Positions 1 through 8,600 of a stretch of 64,000 nt of DNA are shown here, in pieces. The first letter of the stretch is position 1. Every line of letters begins with the position of its first letter. The position numbers were made by a program, and so were the translations under genes. The DNA is from DT-110 sp964342305. GTDB taxonomy: Bacteria > Bacteroidota > Bacteroidia > Chitinophagales > Saprospiraceae. The notes under the pieces are model-generated. The model was not told the origin of the DNA. It worked only from the letters and a program-made list of their open reading frames with translations, and did no database searches. The stretch is from positions 1-64,000 of the forward strand of contig CAYFGK010000015.1 in assembly GCA_964342305.1 (NCBI GenBank), in the 5' to 3' direction.

Positions 1-56
1 AAACCGTGCCGTTAGGTACGGAATATGAGATTCCGTTTTCTTCGAAGAATAAATAA
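1..56 (+). CDS. possible 3' end of a plus-strand gene (partial)
   Basis: Reading from base 3, an open frame gives 17 residues (starts TVPLG, ends SSKNK) followed by TAA at 54-56. The text looks like a protein C-terminus, and an inverted repeat follows shortly after, as expected downstream of a gene. The rest lies outside the window, so neither family nor reality can be established. The other plus frames are stopped early. Confidence 0.25.
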   Translation, partial: TVPLGTEYEIPFSSKNK

Positions 57-74
57 TCTTGACCCGCGGCGCCA

Positions 75-107
75 CCGGATCGTGCTTTGAAATTCCGCAC
101 GATCCGG
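75..107. repeat. perfect 11-bp inverted repeat
   Basis: CCGGATCGTGC at 75-85 pairs exactly with GCACGATCCGG at 97-107 across an 11-base loop. The word GGATCGTGC occurs again in direct orientation at 109-117. No T-tract follows on the plus strand, so this is a terminator-like or REP-like palindrome rather than a canonical terminator. Confidence 0.6.
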
Positions 108-120
108 AGGATCGTGCACC

Positions 121-156
121 AAAAATCCCGCTCGCCAGCAGACGGGCGAACGGGAT
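121..156 (-). terminator. rho-independent terminator of the M56/BlaI operon
   Basis: On the minus strand an ATCCCGTTCGCC-type arm (145-156) pairs with 125-136, with one mismatch and a short loop. It is followed immediately by TTTTT (121-125 read in reverse). It lies about 30 bases past the stop of the 937-aa-frame M56 gene. Confidence 0.7.
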
Positions 157-188
157 AGGTAACGAGTTTGGATCTTATGTATTCCTGT

Positions 189-2966
189 CTAGTTAAAGAC
201 GACTTGTTTGGTTTGCACGGCTCCGTCAACCGCCAGGCGTACCCAGTAGGTACCGGCAGCACCAACTTCGGTTCGCTTGAGATCGATCGGATGAACACCA
301 GGCTGCATATTGCCGTTGCGCAGCACTTTTACCAATTTCCCCTCGGAATCGTAAACCGACAGGTTAACTGCGGCCGAAGCCCCGGCAGGAACGTTGAATT
401 GTACCCGTACCGTTTCCTGGGCCGGATTGGGGAATAGAGTAAAGCCTAAGTCCTTTGCAGGTGCTTCTTCCGTTAGTTCCTCCAATGCAATTTGCTGGGT
501 GGGTTCTTCTTTTACTGATTCAGCGGGTTTCACTTTTACCATGGTGCCGGCTGGTTTCCGCTGCTTCTTCAGCTTACGGGCTCCTGACTTGGTCTGGATC
601 TCTACGACACCATTCTCACCTTCGTCACCGTACTTGTCGGTGGCAGACTTATCCTTCAGAACATTGATTGATTCAATATCACCGGGATCAATAGTCTTCA
701 GGACATCCGTCTCATCCTTGTCCAGCACCTTTACACCATCGATGACAAACAGGGGGCGTTCGGGACCTGCCTTACCTTGCAATTTGATTTCAGGCTTTCC
801 GGTAACGGTAACCTCTTGATTATCTTTATCCAGCTTCATTTGATAACCTTTCACTACGACCTCCTGATTGGGATCCGCTTTATCGCCCTTTACTGAGTAC
901 CCTTTCACTACGACCTCCTGATTGGGATCCACTTTTTTGGTTGTGATCTCTACAACGCCATTTTTCCCTTGGTCGCCATATTTTTTAGTAGCGGCCTCTC
1001 CTTTCAGCACATTGACTGATTCGATTCGATCGGGTGAGAGGTCCGTCAACTTATCATCAGATTTGTCGACGATTTTCCCGTCGACCACCCGGAGGGGATC
1101 GCCCCCAAAATTTAATTCGTGTAATTCGACAGCGTCGGTTTGATCGGATTTGATGTGGATTTCGACGGCACCATCCTTTGCGTCATTACCGTATTTATCG
1201 GTAGCGGCCTTGCCCTTGATGACATTGATATGGTGGATTTCGTTGGGAGCGATGTCCAGATCATCCAGGTTTTTGCCTTTTTCAAGTACCTTTCCGTCCA
1301 GGATATAAAGGGGGTCTCCTTTTTGGTCGGTGCCTTCCGGCTGCCGGATTCGAATCTGTGTTGCATGCAAAGAATCCCCCGGCGAGGGTTTACCGTACAC
1401 CACGGAGGTTGAATTCACACCAGCTCTTAATTTAATCCTTGCCGATTCAAACCCCACGTAGGAAACCAATAGCGACAAATCTTCATCATCCGATATAGCC
1501 AAGGAAAAATTACCTTTAAAGTCAGTAACGGTACCCTGAGATGTTCCCTGAACTAAAACAGAAGCACCAATTAATGGGGTCCCTTCTTCGTTAGTGACAA
1601 TTCCGGAAACTATCTTTTGCCCATCTACTTGTTTGGTACCCAGCTTTTTGAACAGTATACTCTTTTTCTGATCGGCATCCTTGTCTACCCGGCGAATCAT
1701 AATATTCGCCGACTTCACACTGTCACTGCCAATGCCTTTGATCAAAACATTTTTACCGGGATCCAGCAGTTTTGCCTCTCCTTTTGCGCCGGTGTAGATC
1801 AGTACAATGCCGTTGGCAGCGTCTTCACCGTATGCTTCAACGGCCTTCTCGCCTTTCAGCACTTCTATGCGGTTGATCGTATTCGGATTAAGGGCATCCA
1901 CCTTTTCTTTGGTAACGGACTCACCGTCGATCATGTACAAGACATCACTTCGGTCGACGTGAATGAAAGCACCTTTTTTGGCGGAAGCCGGAACCGTATC
2001 CGCTGCCACAAAAGAGGTTTTCGCTTCTGGTTTAAGAATGGGTGTCAATTCGTACTGGCCTACTTCATCCAAGGTAGCCGTCGCCACGTTGATGGGTTCC
2101 AGGATCGGGCTGGGCAACTCCTCGGCCAAATCGAAGGAGAACAAGCCCAGCAAGCAAATAAACAAGGGCAGCGCCAGCAAGTACTTCAGTCGGCGGTAAG
2201 CAGGTGATGGTGATTGATTGAGCATAAGTAATCGTTTTTTAGTAAAGGACGCGAAGGTGTTCAACAGCGGGTGATCGATGGGGGTGCGACTATAGCGCAC
2301 CAACAGTCGGGCGTACGCATAGCGCGTACCGGTCTGACCAACTACCCTGGCGTCGGCAATAAATTCGTGAATGAGTTTTAGCTGACGGCGAAAGCCGTAA
2401 ATAAGCGGATGAAACCAGTAGCCGGCAATCATCAGCTCCATAAAAAGAATGTCGAGACTATGCCCTTCTCTTACGTGTACCCGTTCGTGCGCATCGAGCA
2501 GATCCCGTTCGGAATCCTCCCGGTTAGAGCGGTGCAGAATGTGCCCGAAGAAGGAGGCTGCCGGGCCGCGCAGTTGGTGCGTTGCACCGCGTAACAGCCG
2601 GCGCAAGCCGTGAAATGCCATGCCCAGTCGGATTAGCATAAGCCCCAGTCCCAGTCCGTAAATGACCAGTAACAGATCCCCCAGCCGAATGCTGCCCCCC
2701 ACTGATTGTTCGAGAGTGGCGGGTAAACCAGCCGATTGCGACATCAACAGGAGGACCCAGGGATCAACGACGGGCTCAACCTCCGGCCGGTACAATTCTA
2801 CGTGCACCAACGGAATGACGATCGACAACAGTGGGGTAACCAACAGGTACAAGCGATTGAGTTGAAAGAAGGTCTCCTTGCGCAGTACCAGTTCGTAGAA
2901 TCCGTAGAAGAGCAACAGGCAGATGCTGGACTCGATCAGGAATTGGGAAACGTGTAAAGTGGGCAT
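189..2966 (-). CDS. M56 (BlaR1-like) membrane metalloprotease with TonB-plug-like repeats and T9SS sorting domain
   Basis: Probable membrane zinc protease of the BlaR1/MecR1 family. The ATG at 2966 is preferred over an upstream TTG in the same frame (3002) because the first membrane segment follows directly and GGAG lies just upstream; this gives 925 aa. Hydrophobic segments near residues 8-27, 40-57 and 98-116 precede the HERVH zinc motif at about 160-164, with a second HEFIADA glutamate motif downstream. A fourth membrane segment follows near 260-280. The C-terminal half, predicted periplasmic, has four plug-like repeats of the form PLYxIDG..IExINVLKG..A..YG..GxNGVVEI, one carboxypeptidase-regulatory-like domain, and duplicated EVVVKGY motifs resembling TonB-box text of SusC-type receptors. 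The last 80 residues (LFPNPAQETVRV..) match T9SS type A sorting domains. It is the last gene of the BlaI operon. A sorting domain on a polytopic inner-membrane protein is odd. Substrate and signal are unknown. Confidence 0.85.
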   Translation of the reverse strand: MPTLHVSQFLIESSICLLLFYGFYELVLRKETFFQLNRLYLLVTPLLSIVIPLVHVELYRPEVEPVVDPWVLLLMSQSAGLPATLEQSVGGSIRLGDLLLVIYGLGLGLMLIRLGMAFHGLRRLLRGATHQLRGPAASFFGHILHRSNREDSERDLLDAHERVHVREGHSLDILFMELMIAGYWFHPLIYGFRRQLKLIHEFIADARVVGQTGTRYAYARLLVRYSRTPIDHPLLNTFASFTKKRLLMLNQSPSPAYRRLKYLLALPLFICLLGLFSFDLAEELPSPILEPINVATATLDEVGQYELTPILKPEAKTSFVAADTVPASAKKGAFIHVDRSDVLYMIDGESVTKEKVDALNPNTINRIEVLKGEKAVEAYGEDAANGIVLIYTGAKGEAKLLDPGKNVLIKGIGSDSVKSANIMIRRVDKDADQKKSILFKKLGTKQVDGQKIVSGIVTNEEGTPLIGASVLVQGTSQGTVTDFKGNFSLAISDDEDLSLLVSYVGFESARIKLRAGVNSTSVVYGKPSPGDSLHATQIRIRQPEGTDQKGDPLYILDGKVLEKGKNLDDLDIAPNEIHHINVIKGKAATDKYGNDAKDGAVEIHIKSDQTDAVELHELNFGGDPLRVVDGKIVDKSDDKLTDLSPDRIESVNVLKGEAATKKYGDQGKNGVVEITTKKVDPNQEVVVKGYSVKGDKADPNQEVVVKGYQMKLDKDNQEVTVTGKPEIKLQGKAGPERPLFVIDGVKVLDKDETDVLKTIDPGDIESINVLKDKSATDKYGDEGENGVVEIQTKSGARKLKKQRKPAGTMVKVKPAESVKEEPTQQIALEELTEEAPAKDLGFTLFPNPAQETVRVQFNVPAGASAAVNLSVYDSEGKLVKVLRNGNMQPGVHPIDLKRTEVGAAGTYWVRLAVDGAVQTKQVVFN

Positions 2967-3045
2967 AGTCTCCGAAATTTTATATCCATTGCCTTTGGGC
3001 AAAAGCAGTTTTGTAACAATCGTTTAGGTTCCGGTGGGCACGAAA

Positions 3046-3160
3046 GGCTGAGGTTGAGGTTAAGCACCTTGGCCCCTGAACCTTGCCTGCCTGCCGAAGC
3101 TTAACGTAGGCAACGACCTTGGGCCTCGGACCTTGGACCTTGAACCTTGGACCTCGGACC
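3046..3160. repeat. intergenic heptamer array with embedded REP-like palindrome
   Basis: Phased 7-base words lie at 3064-3091 (GCACCTT, GGCCCCT, GAACCTT, GCCTGCC) and at 3114-3160 (CGACCTT, GGGCCTC, GGACCTT twice, GAACCTT, GGACCTC, GGACC). Between them is a palindrome, TTGCCT..GAAGCTT..AGGCAA, at 3083-3113. The array ends two bases from the stop codon of the M56-M23 gene. A homologous block occurs at 60712-60774. This fills the gap between the two M56 genes. Confidence 0.85.
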
Positions 3161-3162
3161 AA

Positions 3163-4524
3163 TCACTTCCGTTGGTTGTCCTTGGTCAAAAAGTCTTCCG
3201 GATTCACCGGCTTGCCAGATTTGCGAATCTCAAAGTGCAGGTGCGGACCAATACTTTTTCCGCTACTGCCGACCTGTCCAATAGTAACACCTGATTCCAC
3301 CTTTTCCCCGGCATCCACCAATAATTTGGAGAGGTGGCAGTACATGGTCTCCGTCGCGTCATCGTGCTTGATCAGAATGAGGTACCCGTAGGCGCCGCTG
3401 TATTCCGATTTCAGGACAGTGCCGGCGGCACTGGCTAGTACGGGTGTGCCCGTTGGTGCTCTCAGGTCAATACCCCGGTGGTAATTTTCTTTCTTGGTCA
3501 TTGGATGGATCCGCTTTCCGAATCCACTGGTAAGCCGAATGTGCTCGGCAGCGACCGGCCAGGTCAGCACCAGATCTTGAGGCTCCGGCAACAAAACCGG
3601 TGCATCGGGAAAAGCGAAGGCGGTGGCGTGAACCTTCTCGGTATTGATTTTGTCGGGAGTCGTTTTAACTTCCAGACAGAAACAAACTGCGCAAGCTAAC
3701 AATAAGGGCAAGAGGATCCAGTACCTCTCCTTTTTAGTTACAGTCGGGTGATTAATCATGTGTAATCGCTTTTTCAGAAAGTTAGAGAATGGGTGAAGCA
3801 GGGCTTTAGCTTTAGGACTACCCTGTTGCATGATGAGCAGACGGGCGTATTCGTAGGGTGATCGTTTACGGGTGACTTCGGCGTCGACAATGTATTCGTG
3901 AACCACCAGCATTTCCCGGCGCCACCAATACATTAGCGGATTGAACCAATGAAGGGCCAGGATGGCTTCCAGTATTAACCTGTCAAGCGTATGTTTTTGC
4001 TTGATGTGCACAAGTTCGTGTTCGAATACCGGACCCATAAGGGGCCATTCCCGACGCCAGAACAGAAACCTCCCAAAGGAGGCCGCCGGTTGGTCCGATG
4101 CGCCGTAAACAACCGTAAATCCAGTACATTCTTTCCTGGGCAGTCGGCTGATCCGAAACCTTAAGCGTACCCAACGCAAGGTAAAGGCGAGGGCAGCAAT
4201 AGCTACTCCGACCAGATAGAACAATCCGAGAAGGTCGGGTCGGAAAGGCTCCGAAACCGTTGGTGTTGGAGGTTGGACCATAAACGAATAACCAGGCTTT
4301 GGCAACTCGCTCAACTCTCCTGCCGGATGCAGATCAATCCAGGAGGTCTGAACGGTAACTGGCAGGTGAATCAGGGCCAGAATAGTTGCTGCCAATGGCC
4401 AAGCCAACAGGAAGAAACGGTTGGCAGTATGGTGTCCGCTCTTCCGGAAAAGAGAGGCATACACGAATGCTCCGATTATCATTATGCAGGTGGCTTCCGC
4501 CAAAAAAGTAGCTAATGCGCTCAT
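3163..4524 (-). CDS. M56 (BlaR1-like) metalloprotease fused to M23 (LytM) peptidoglycan endopeptidase
   Basis: 453-aa polytopic protein. Three N-terminal membrane segments (about 5-25, 36-56, 95-118) precede a zinc protease loop with HELVH and downstream HEYIVDA, the M56 signature. A fourth segment (YWILLPLLLACAVCFCLEV) follows. In BlaR1 the part beyond the fourth segment is a periplasmic penicillin-sensing domain; here that place is taken by a complete M23 domain with all zinc-site motifs (HRGID, YCHLS, GPHLHFE). Inferred role: a membrane sensor or effector that both touches or cuts peptidoglycan outside and can proteolyse a repressor inside. The ATG overlaps the TGA of the upstream BlaI gene (ATGA), indicating translational coupling. 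The cognate target is presumably that repressor. Function in wall stress or beta-lactam response is inferred, not shown. Confidence 0.88.
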   Translation of the reverse strand: MSALATFLAEATCIMIIGAFVYASLFRKSGHHTANRFFLLAWPLAATILALIHLPVTVQTSWIDLHPAGELSELPKPGYSFMVQPPTPTVSEPFRPDLLGLFYLVGVAIAALAFTLRWVRLRFRISRLPRKECTGFTVVYGASDQPAASFGRFLFWRREWPLMGPVFEHELVHIKQKHTLDRLILEAILALHWFNPLMYWWRREMLVVHEYIVDAEVTRKRSPYEYARLLIMQQGSPKAKALLHPFSNFLKKRLHMINHPTVTKKERYWILLPLLLACAVCFCLEVKTTPDKINTEKVHATAFAFPDAPVLLPEPQDLVLTWPVAAEHIRLTSGFGKRIHPMTKKENYHRGIDLRAPTGTPVLASAAGTVLKSEYSGAYGYLILIKHDDATETMYCHLSKLLVDAGEKVESGVTIGQVGSSGKSIGPHLHFEIRKSGKPVNPEDFLTKDNQRK

Positions 4525-4907
4525 TGCTTGTCCTCTTCTTCTTTGCGACGGATGTCCTCCAAAATTTGATTGATCTCCTCGGGGGATACATCCTCCTCTT
4601 CTACGAAATAGCTAAGCAACTGCCGGGGTGAACCACCGAAGTAATTATCCAGTAGCCGTCGAAAAGTCGATTTACGATACGACTCCTGGGGAATAGCCGG
4701 AAAGTACCGGTAGGTCTTTCCGAAGTTCTCATGACCAATAAAGCCTTCACTTTCCAGTTTGCGCACAATGGACGAAACTGTAGTTATAGGTGGTCGGGGT
4801 TCCTCCATTTCGGCCCTTATTTCTTTGACAAAAGCCCGGTCGAGTTTCCAGAGGATCTGCATGATCTGTTCCTCTTTGCTGTTAAGTCGGCGCATACTGT
4901 TAGTCAT
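4521..4907 (-). CDS. BlaI/MecI/CopY-family transcriptional repressor
   Basis: 128-aa winged-helix repressor of the penicillinase-repressor family. Residues 6-70 show the typical pattern (NSKEEQIMQILWKL, then PITTVSSIVRKLESEGFI) with a TYRYFP wing, followed by a C-terminal dimerisation helix region rich in acidic and basic residues (YFVEEEDVSPEEI..). Length matches the family (120-130 aa). A second ATG lies at codon 5. It is the first gene of an operon with two M56 proteases, the classic antirepressor partners that trigger loss of BlaI. It probably represses its own operon through the inverted repeats at 4958-5011. Confidence 0.92.
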   Translation of the reverse strand: MTNSMRRLNSKEEQIMQILWKLDRAFVKEIRAEMEEPRPPITTVSSIVRKLESEGFIGHENFGKTYRYFPAIPQESYRKSTFRRLLDNYFGGSPRQLLSYFVEEEDVSPEEINQILEDIRRKEEEDKQ

Positions 4908-4947
4908 TTATTAGAAGGTCCGGTGATAATAATTCCCCGGCGCCTCA

Positions 4948-5011
4948 CAAACATACAACGAAAAATTCGTTTATTCAACTACAAATTCGTTTTTCAACGA
5001 AATTTTAGTTG
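4948..5011 (-). promoter_or_regulatory. promoter and candidate BlaI operators
   Basis: Read on the minus strand, TATGTTTG (4948-4955) fits the Bacteroidota -7 box TAnnTTTG, and TTG (4976-4978) lies 20 bases upstream as a -33 core. A perfect palindrome ACGAA-AAA-TTCGT (4958-4970) sits between the two boxes. A second, longer inverted repeat spans 4976-5011: two 16-base arms matching at 14 of 16 positions around TTTC, with the core TTCGTT..AACGAA. Both share the half-site TTCGT/ACGAA. The position, overlapping the promoter of a BlaI gene, supports autorepression. Confidence 0.65.
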
Positions 5012-5072
5012 AATTGTGTTTTGCTATTTTCTTACACCCTTTCGGAAGCTTAGGTCATTTTTTACACAAAGG

Positions 5073-5103
5073 TTTGAAATGATGCTTAAATTTTTTACTT
5101 TTG
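5073..5103 (+). promoter_or_regulatory. Bacteroidota-type promoter facing the giant-protein cluster
   Basis: TTTG at 5073-5076 and TACTTTTG at 5096-5103 are separated by 19 bases, an exact match to the TTTG-N19-TAnnTTTG form. Transcription would start near 5110. It faces the first giant gene, whose ATG is about 535 bases further on, and I found no better-matching promoter between them. Confidence 0.55.
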
Positions 5104-5150
5104 AAATGCTAGACGCAAACAATAGACAGTAAAAGTACATTCCCTCTCTA

Positions 5151-5606
5151 CTAAGCGAGTTGCAATACACAGTTCCAACCCCCAATACATGGATCTGGAG
5201 AATAGCTAAAATGGCATTCTGCTCGTTTTTTCCCGCTGATAAGCTTTATAGTTAAACGATTCAGGCCTTTCGAACACAAAGGCCATTCCCTTTTGATAAC
5301 AAAACCATGCTTTTTTGCGTGGTCTTTGAGGTATTTCTGATTCGCATCAGCTATATGGGTCATTCCATATGGGTAATGGTTGAGGTTTGCCCCAGTATTT
5401 GGATACATCCGTTTTCCCTTTTGGGAAATAGATATATACAGACGACCTAACGTACAACAGCGTTCTACACCTTTTTGAAACCGTTTAGCGGACCACCCTT
5501 TTCGGGGAGGTCCGTCCCCCGGTTTGTTTGTTTTTGAATCGTACAGATTCAAAGCAAGCTGCTGGTTAATGGAGTTCGCTGCTGATAAGTGTCGGTCGTC
5601 GATCAT
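5151..5606 (-). CDS. hypothetical protein (doubtful)
   Basis: A 151-codon frame with an ATG at 5606 (a GTG lies five codons upstream). I do not recognise it. The sequence is basic in its central part, with a helix-like stretch (ANQKYLKDHAKKHGF) and a Cys-containing C-terminus (CHFSYSPDPCIGGWNCVLQLA shortened: CHFSYS..CIGGWNC). It has no signal peptide or membrane segment. Base composition is more AT-rich than the flanking genes. No promoter of the expected form was seen upstream on this strand, and it lies antisense to the likely leader of the giant gene at 5647. It could be a real small gene, a remnant, or chance. Confidence 0.35.
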   Translation of the reverse strand: MIDDRHLSAANSINQQLALNLYDSKTNKPGDGPPRKGWSAKRFQKGVERCCTLGRLYISISQKGKRMYPNTGANLNHYPYGMTHIADANQKYLKDHAKKHGFVIKREWPLCSKGLNRLTIKLISGKKRAECHFSYSPDPCIGGWNCVLQLA

Positions 5607-5646
5607 TTGATCGAATAACACAATCAGTCAGTATAACTCCTCGACT

Positions 5647-8600
5647 ATGAATCAGCACTACCCAGTTCGCTCTACGCGGGCGATTCTGAACAGTCAAAAA
5701 AAGTGTACACAAGGCCATTATCTATTACTATTGGCCTTATTGCTTATCCTTCCATTTTTGGCGACAGCCCAAAATATCAGCTTTGATGCTAGCGGGCTCT
5801 CCGGAGAAAGCTCCAATAATCCTACTTCATTGCAATTTGGTCCGGACGGACGGTTATATGTTTCTCAGCAAAACGGATTCATATATGCCTATCAGATTAC
5901 CAGAAATGGTCCGAATGACTACGTGGTAACCGGTACGGAACAAATCGACATTGTAAAAGGCATTCCCAATCACAATGATGACGGTACCAGTTCCGGAAAT
6001 GGCAACCGGCAGATAACGGGTATATACGTCACCGGAACCGGAGCCAATCCTGTTCTTTATGTAAGTTCGAGTGACCCCCGGATCGGTGCCGGTGGTGGCG
6101 GTAACGATATTGGTCTGGATACCAATTCGGGAGTTCTTTCCTGTGTTACCTGTACCGGAGGCATTGATCAGAATGGCGAGTGTACCCAATGGACCAAAAT
6201 TGACCTGGTCCGTGGCCTGCCACGGTCTGAGGAAAATCACGCCGTTAACGGCATGCAGGTTGACGAGACTAACAATATCCTCTACCTCGCTGTAGGTGGT
6301 CACACCAACGCGGGTTCTCCCTCGAACAACTTCGCCTTTACAGTCGAGTATACCTATTCGTCGACGATCATCTCCATCGATCTGGATGCTATTGATGCTC
6401 TGCCGACTATGACCGACAGCGAAGGCACCCAATATAAATACAACCTCCCAACCCTCGACGATCCTACCCGTGCCAATGTCAATGGCATTACCGATCCGGA
6501 GGATGGTAATTATGACGGAGTGGATGTGAACGACCCATGGGGTGGTAATGATGGGTTGAATATGGCCACCTATGATCCTGACGGGCCGGTGCAGATCCAC
6601 GCTTTCGGCTTCCGTAATCTCTACGATATTGTTATCACAGAGAATGGTCGTATGTATGGTGTCGACAATGGCGCCAACGGTGGCTGGGGTGGTCATCCGG
6701 CCGGGGAAGCTGACTATCCGTCCGAGATGATTGATCCGCAGACCGGAGAACTCATTTCCGGTGCAACTAATAATTACATAAGCGGTGAACCCGGCTCCAC
6801 TGGTGGATCCGGCAGTGGTCCTGGAGGTGATGACCAGGTAAATAACAAAAACGGATTACACTACATCCGGCCTTTAGTAGCCGGTGACTACAACTACGTA
6901 GCCGATCAGGCACCTATATATTACGGTGGGCACCCCCACCCTATCTGGGCTAATCCAGATGGTGCTGGACTTTATACTAAAGGCACACACACGGTCGACC
7001 CCAATGATGGTGGCGACGACTACTGGCGGATTCAGATCCTGGACGACCAGGATCCTGCTTTTTCAACACAATCGCTGCCAGCCAACTGGCCACCTGTCGA
7101 TCCGCAATATGCCTTTCCCGCTGCCGGAGATTTTCGGAACTCCGGTCAGGATGACAACTCTCTGGCCAACTACGGCCCTTCTACCAACGGAATTGCAGAG
7201 TATACCGCCAGCAATTTCGGTGGTGCCATGCAGGGTAATCTGCTACTGGCAGGATACAATGGCAATATCTACGAAGTGGAGCTCAGTGCCGACGGAAAAG
7301 TGGCCGTTAACTGTCCTACTCCACCAATGAATGGAACGAGTACCGTCGGAAATTGTAACGAGACTTTTGCCAGCAACTTCGGTTCTAATCCACTCGACGT
7401 TATTGCTCAGGGTGATAATGATCCGTTTGGCGGTACCGTTTGGGCGGTAACCTATGGCGCCGATAACATCACCATTTTTGAACCGGCCGATTACGATGGC
7501 AATGACCCCATTGCCTGCGAAGGGACGGATGATGATACGATAGATGAAGACGGAGATGGATATACCAATGCCGACGAAATTGATAATGGGACAAACCCCT
7601 GTAGTGGTGCCAGTCAACCCGCTGACTTCGATGATGCCTTCGAATTTGGTACCGGAAATGCTTTTAAACGGTCTGATCTCAATGACCTGGATGATGATAA
7701 TGATGGTATCGCCGATGTGGATGATCCATTTCAGTTAGACCCAATGAATGGTAAAGGATCCATTGGTCAATTGCCTATTCGGTTAGAATTATTCAACTCG
7801 ACCGGCTACGGAATCGGCAGTATTGGTTTCACCGGAGTGATGGTAAATGGTTCGGATGATTACCTCGATCTAATCGATGATTCCGGCGACGAACTGGTAT
7901 TCGGTGGTACTGCCGGTATCTATACCGATCCTACTGTATCCGAGGGTGATGCCTACGAAACGAATAACACGCAAACGAACGGATTTCAATTCGGTGTAGA
8001 TGTAGATGTCTCTACCACTCCATTTACTATAGAAGCACAGATCAATGGTCCATTTTTCAATGACCAGGCACCCCAAAATTTTGCCTCCCATGGGATTATG
8101 ATGGGTACTGGTGACCAGGATAACTACCTTAAAGTGGTACTCAGTGGGAATTCTTTGCAGGTGTTGGTAGAAAACGCTGCTTCTGCCACTCAAAATGATT
8201 ATAGCGTTGCGGGAGCGCTCAATGCCACCGCCATCCGGATTTTCCTGAGTGTTGATCCCTCATCCGGAACCGTTCAACCCCGCTATTCGCTCGATGGAGC
8301 GGCCATTACGGATTTAGGGCCGGTCATTCAGTTGAGTGGTGATCTGCTCGATGTAGTTCAGGGAAATTACACCATTAATGGTGTAGGTTCCTGCCTGGCG
8401 GTCGGTTCCATAGCCACCTCCTTCGGCGCCGCCCCTGAATTCGCGGCCAGTTGGGATTACTTCCGTATTGATGAGGACCCCTCCACCGCCCAGGCCCTGG
8501 TAGAAGTAAATACCGGTGGCCTGAATGGAAGTACTTTTAGTAACAGCTCCTTCCAGATCACCAACAACTCTACCGATGGCGAAACCATTACGCAGGTTAC

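Noticed and set aside
3083..3113. Rho-independent terminator between the two M56 genes
   Set aside because: The palindrome lacks a T-tract on either strand and matches the dispersed REP-like element at 60745-60773, so it was recorded as a repeat.
5854..6696. 280-codon minus-strand frame inside the first giant gene, and similar ones at 9355-10059, 17328-17954, 19329-20138 and 23792-24412
   Set aside because: The opposite strand encodes clear signal-peptide-linked domains. The antisense text is repetitive Ile/Gly/Val/Arg without domains.
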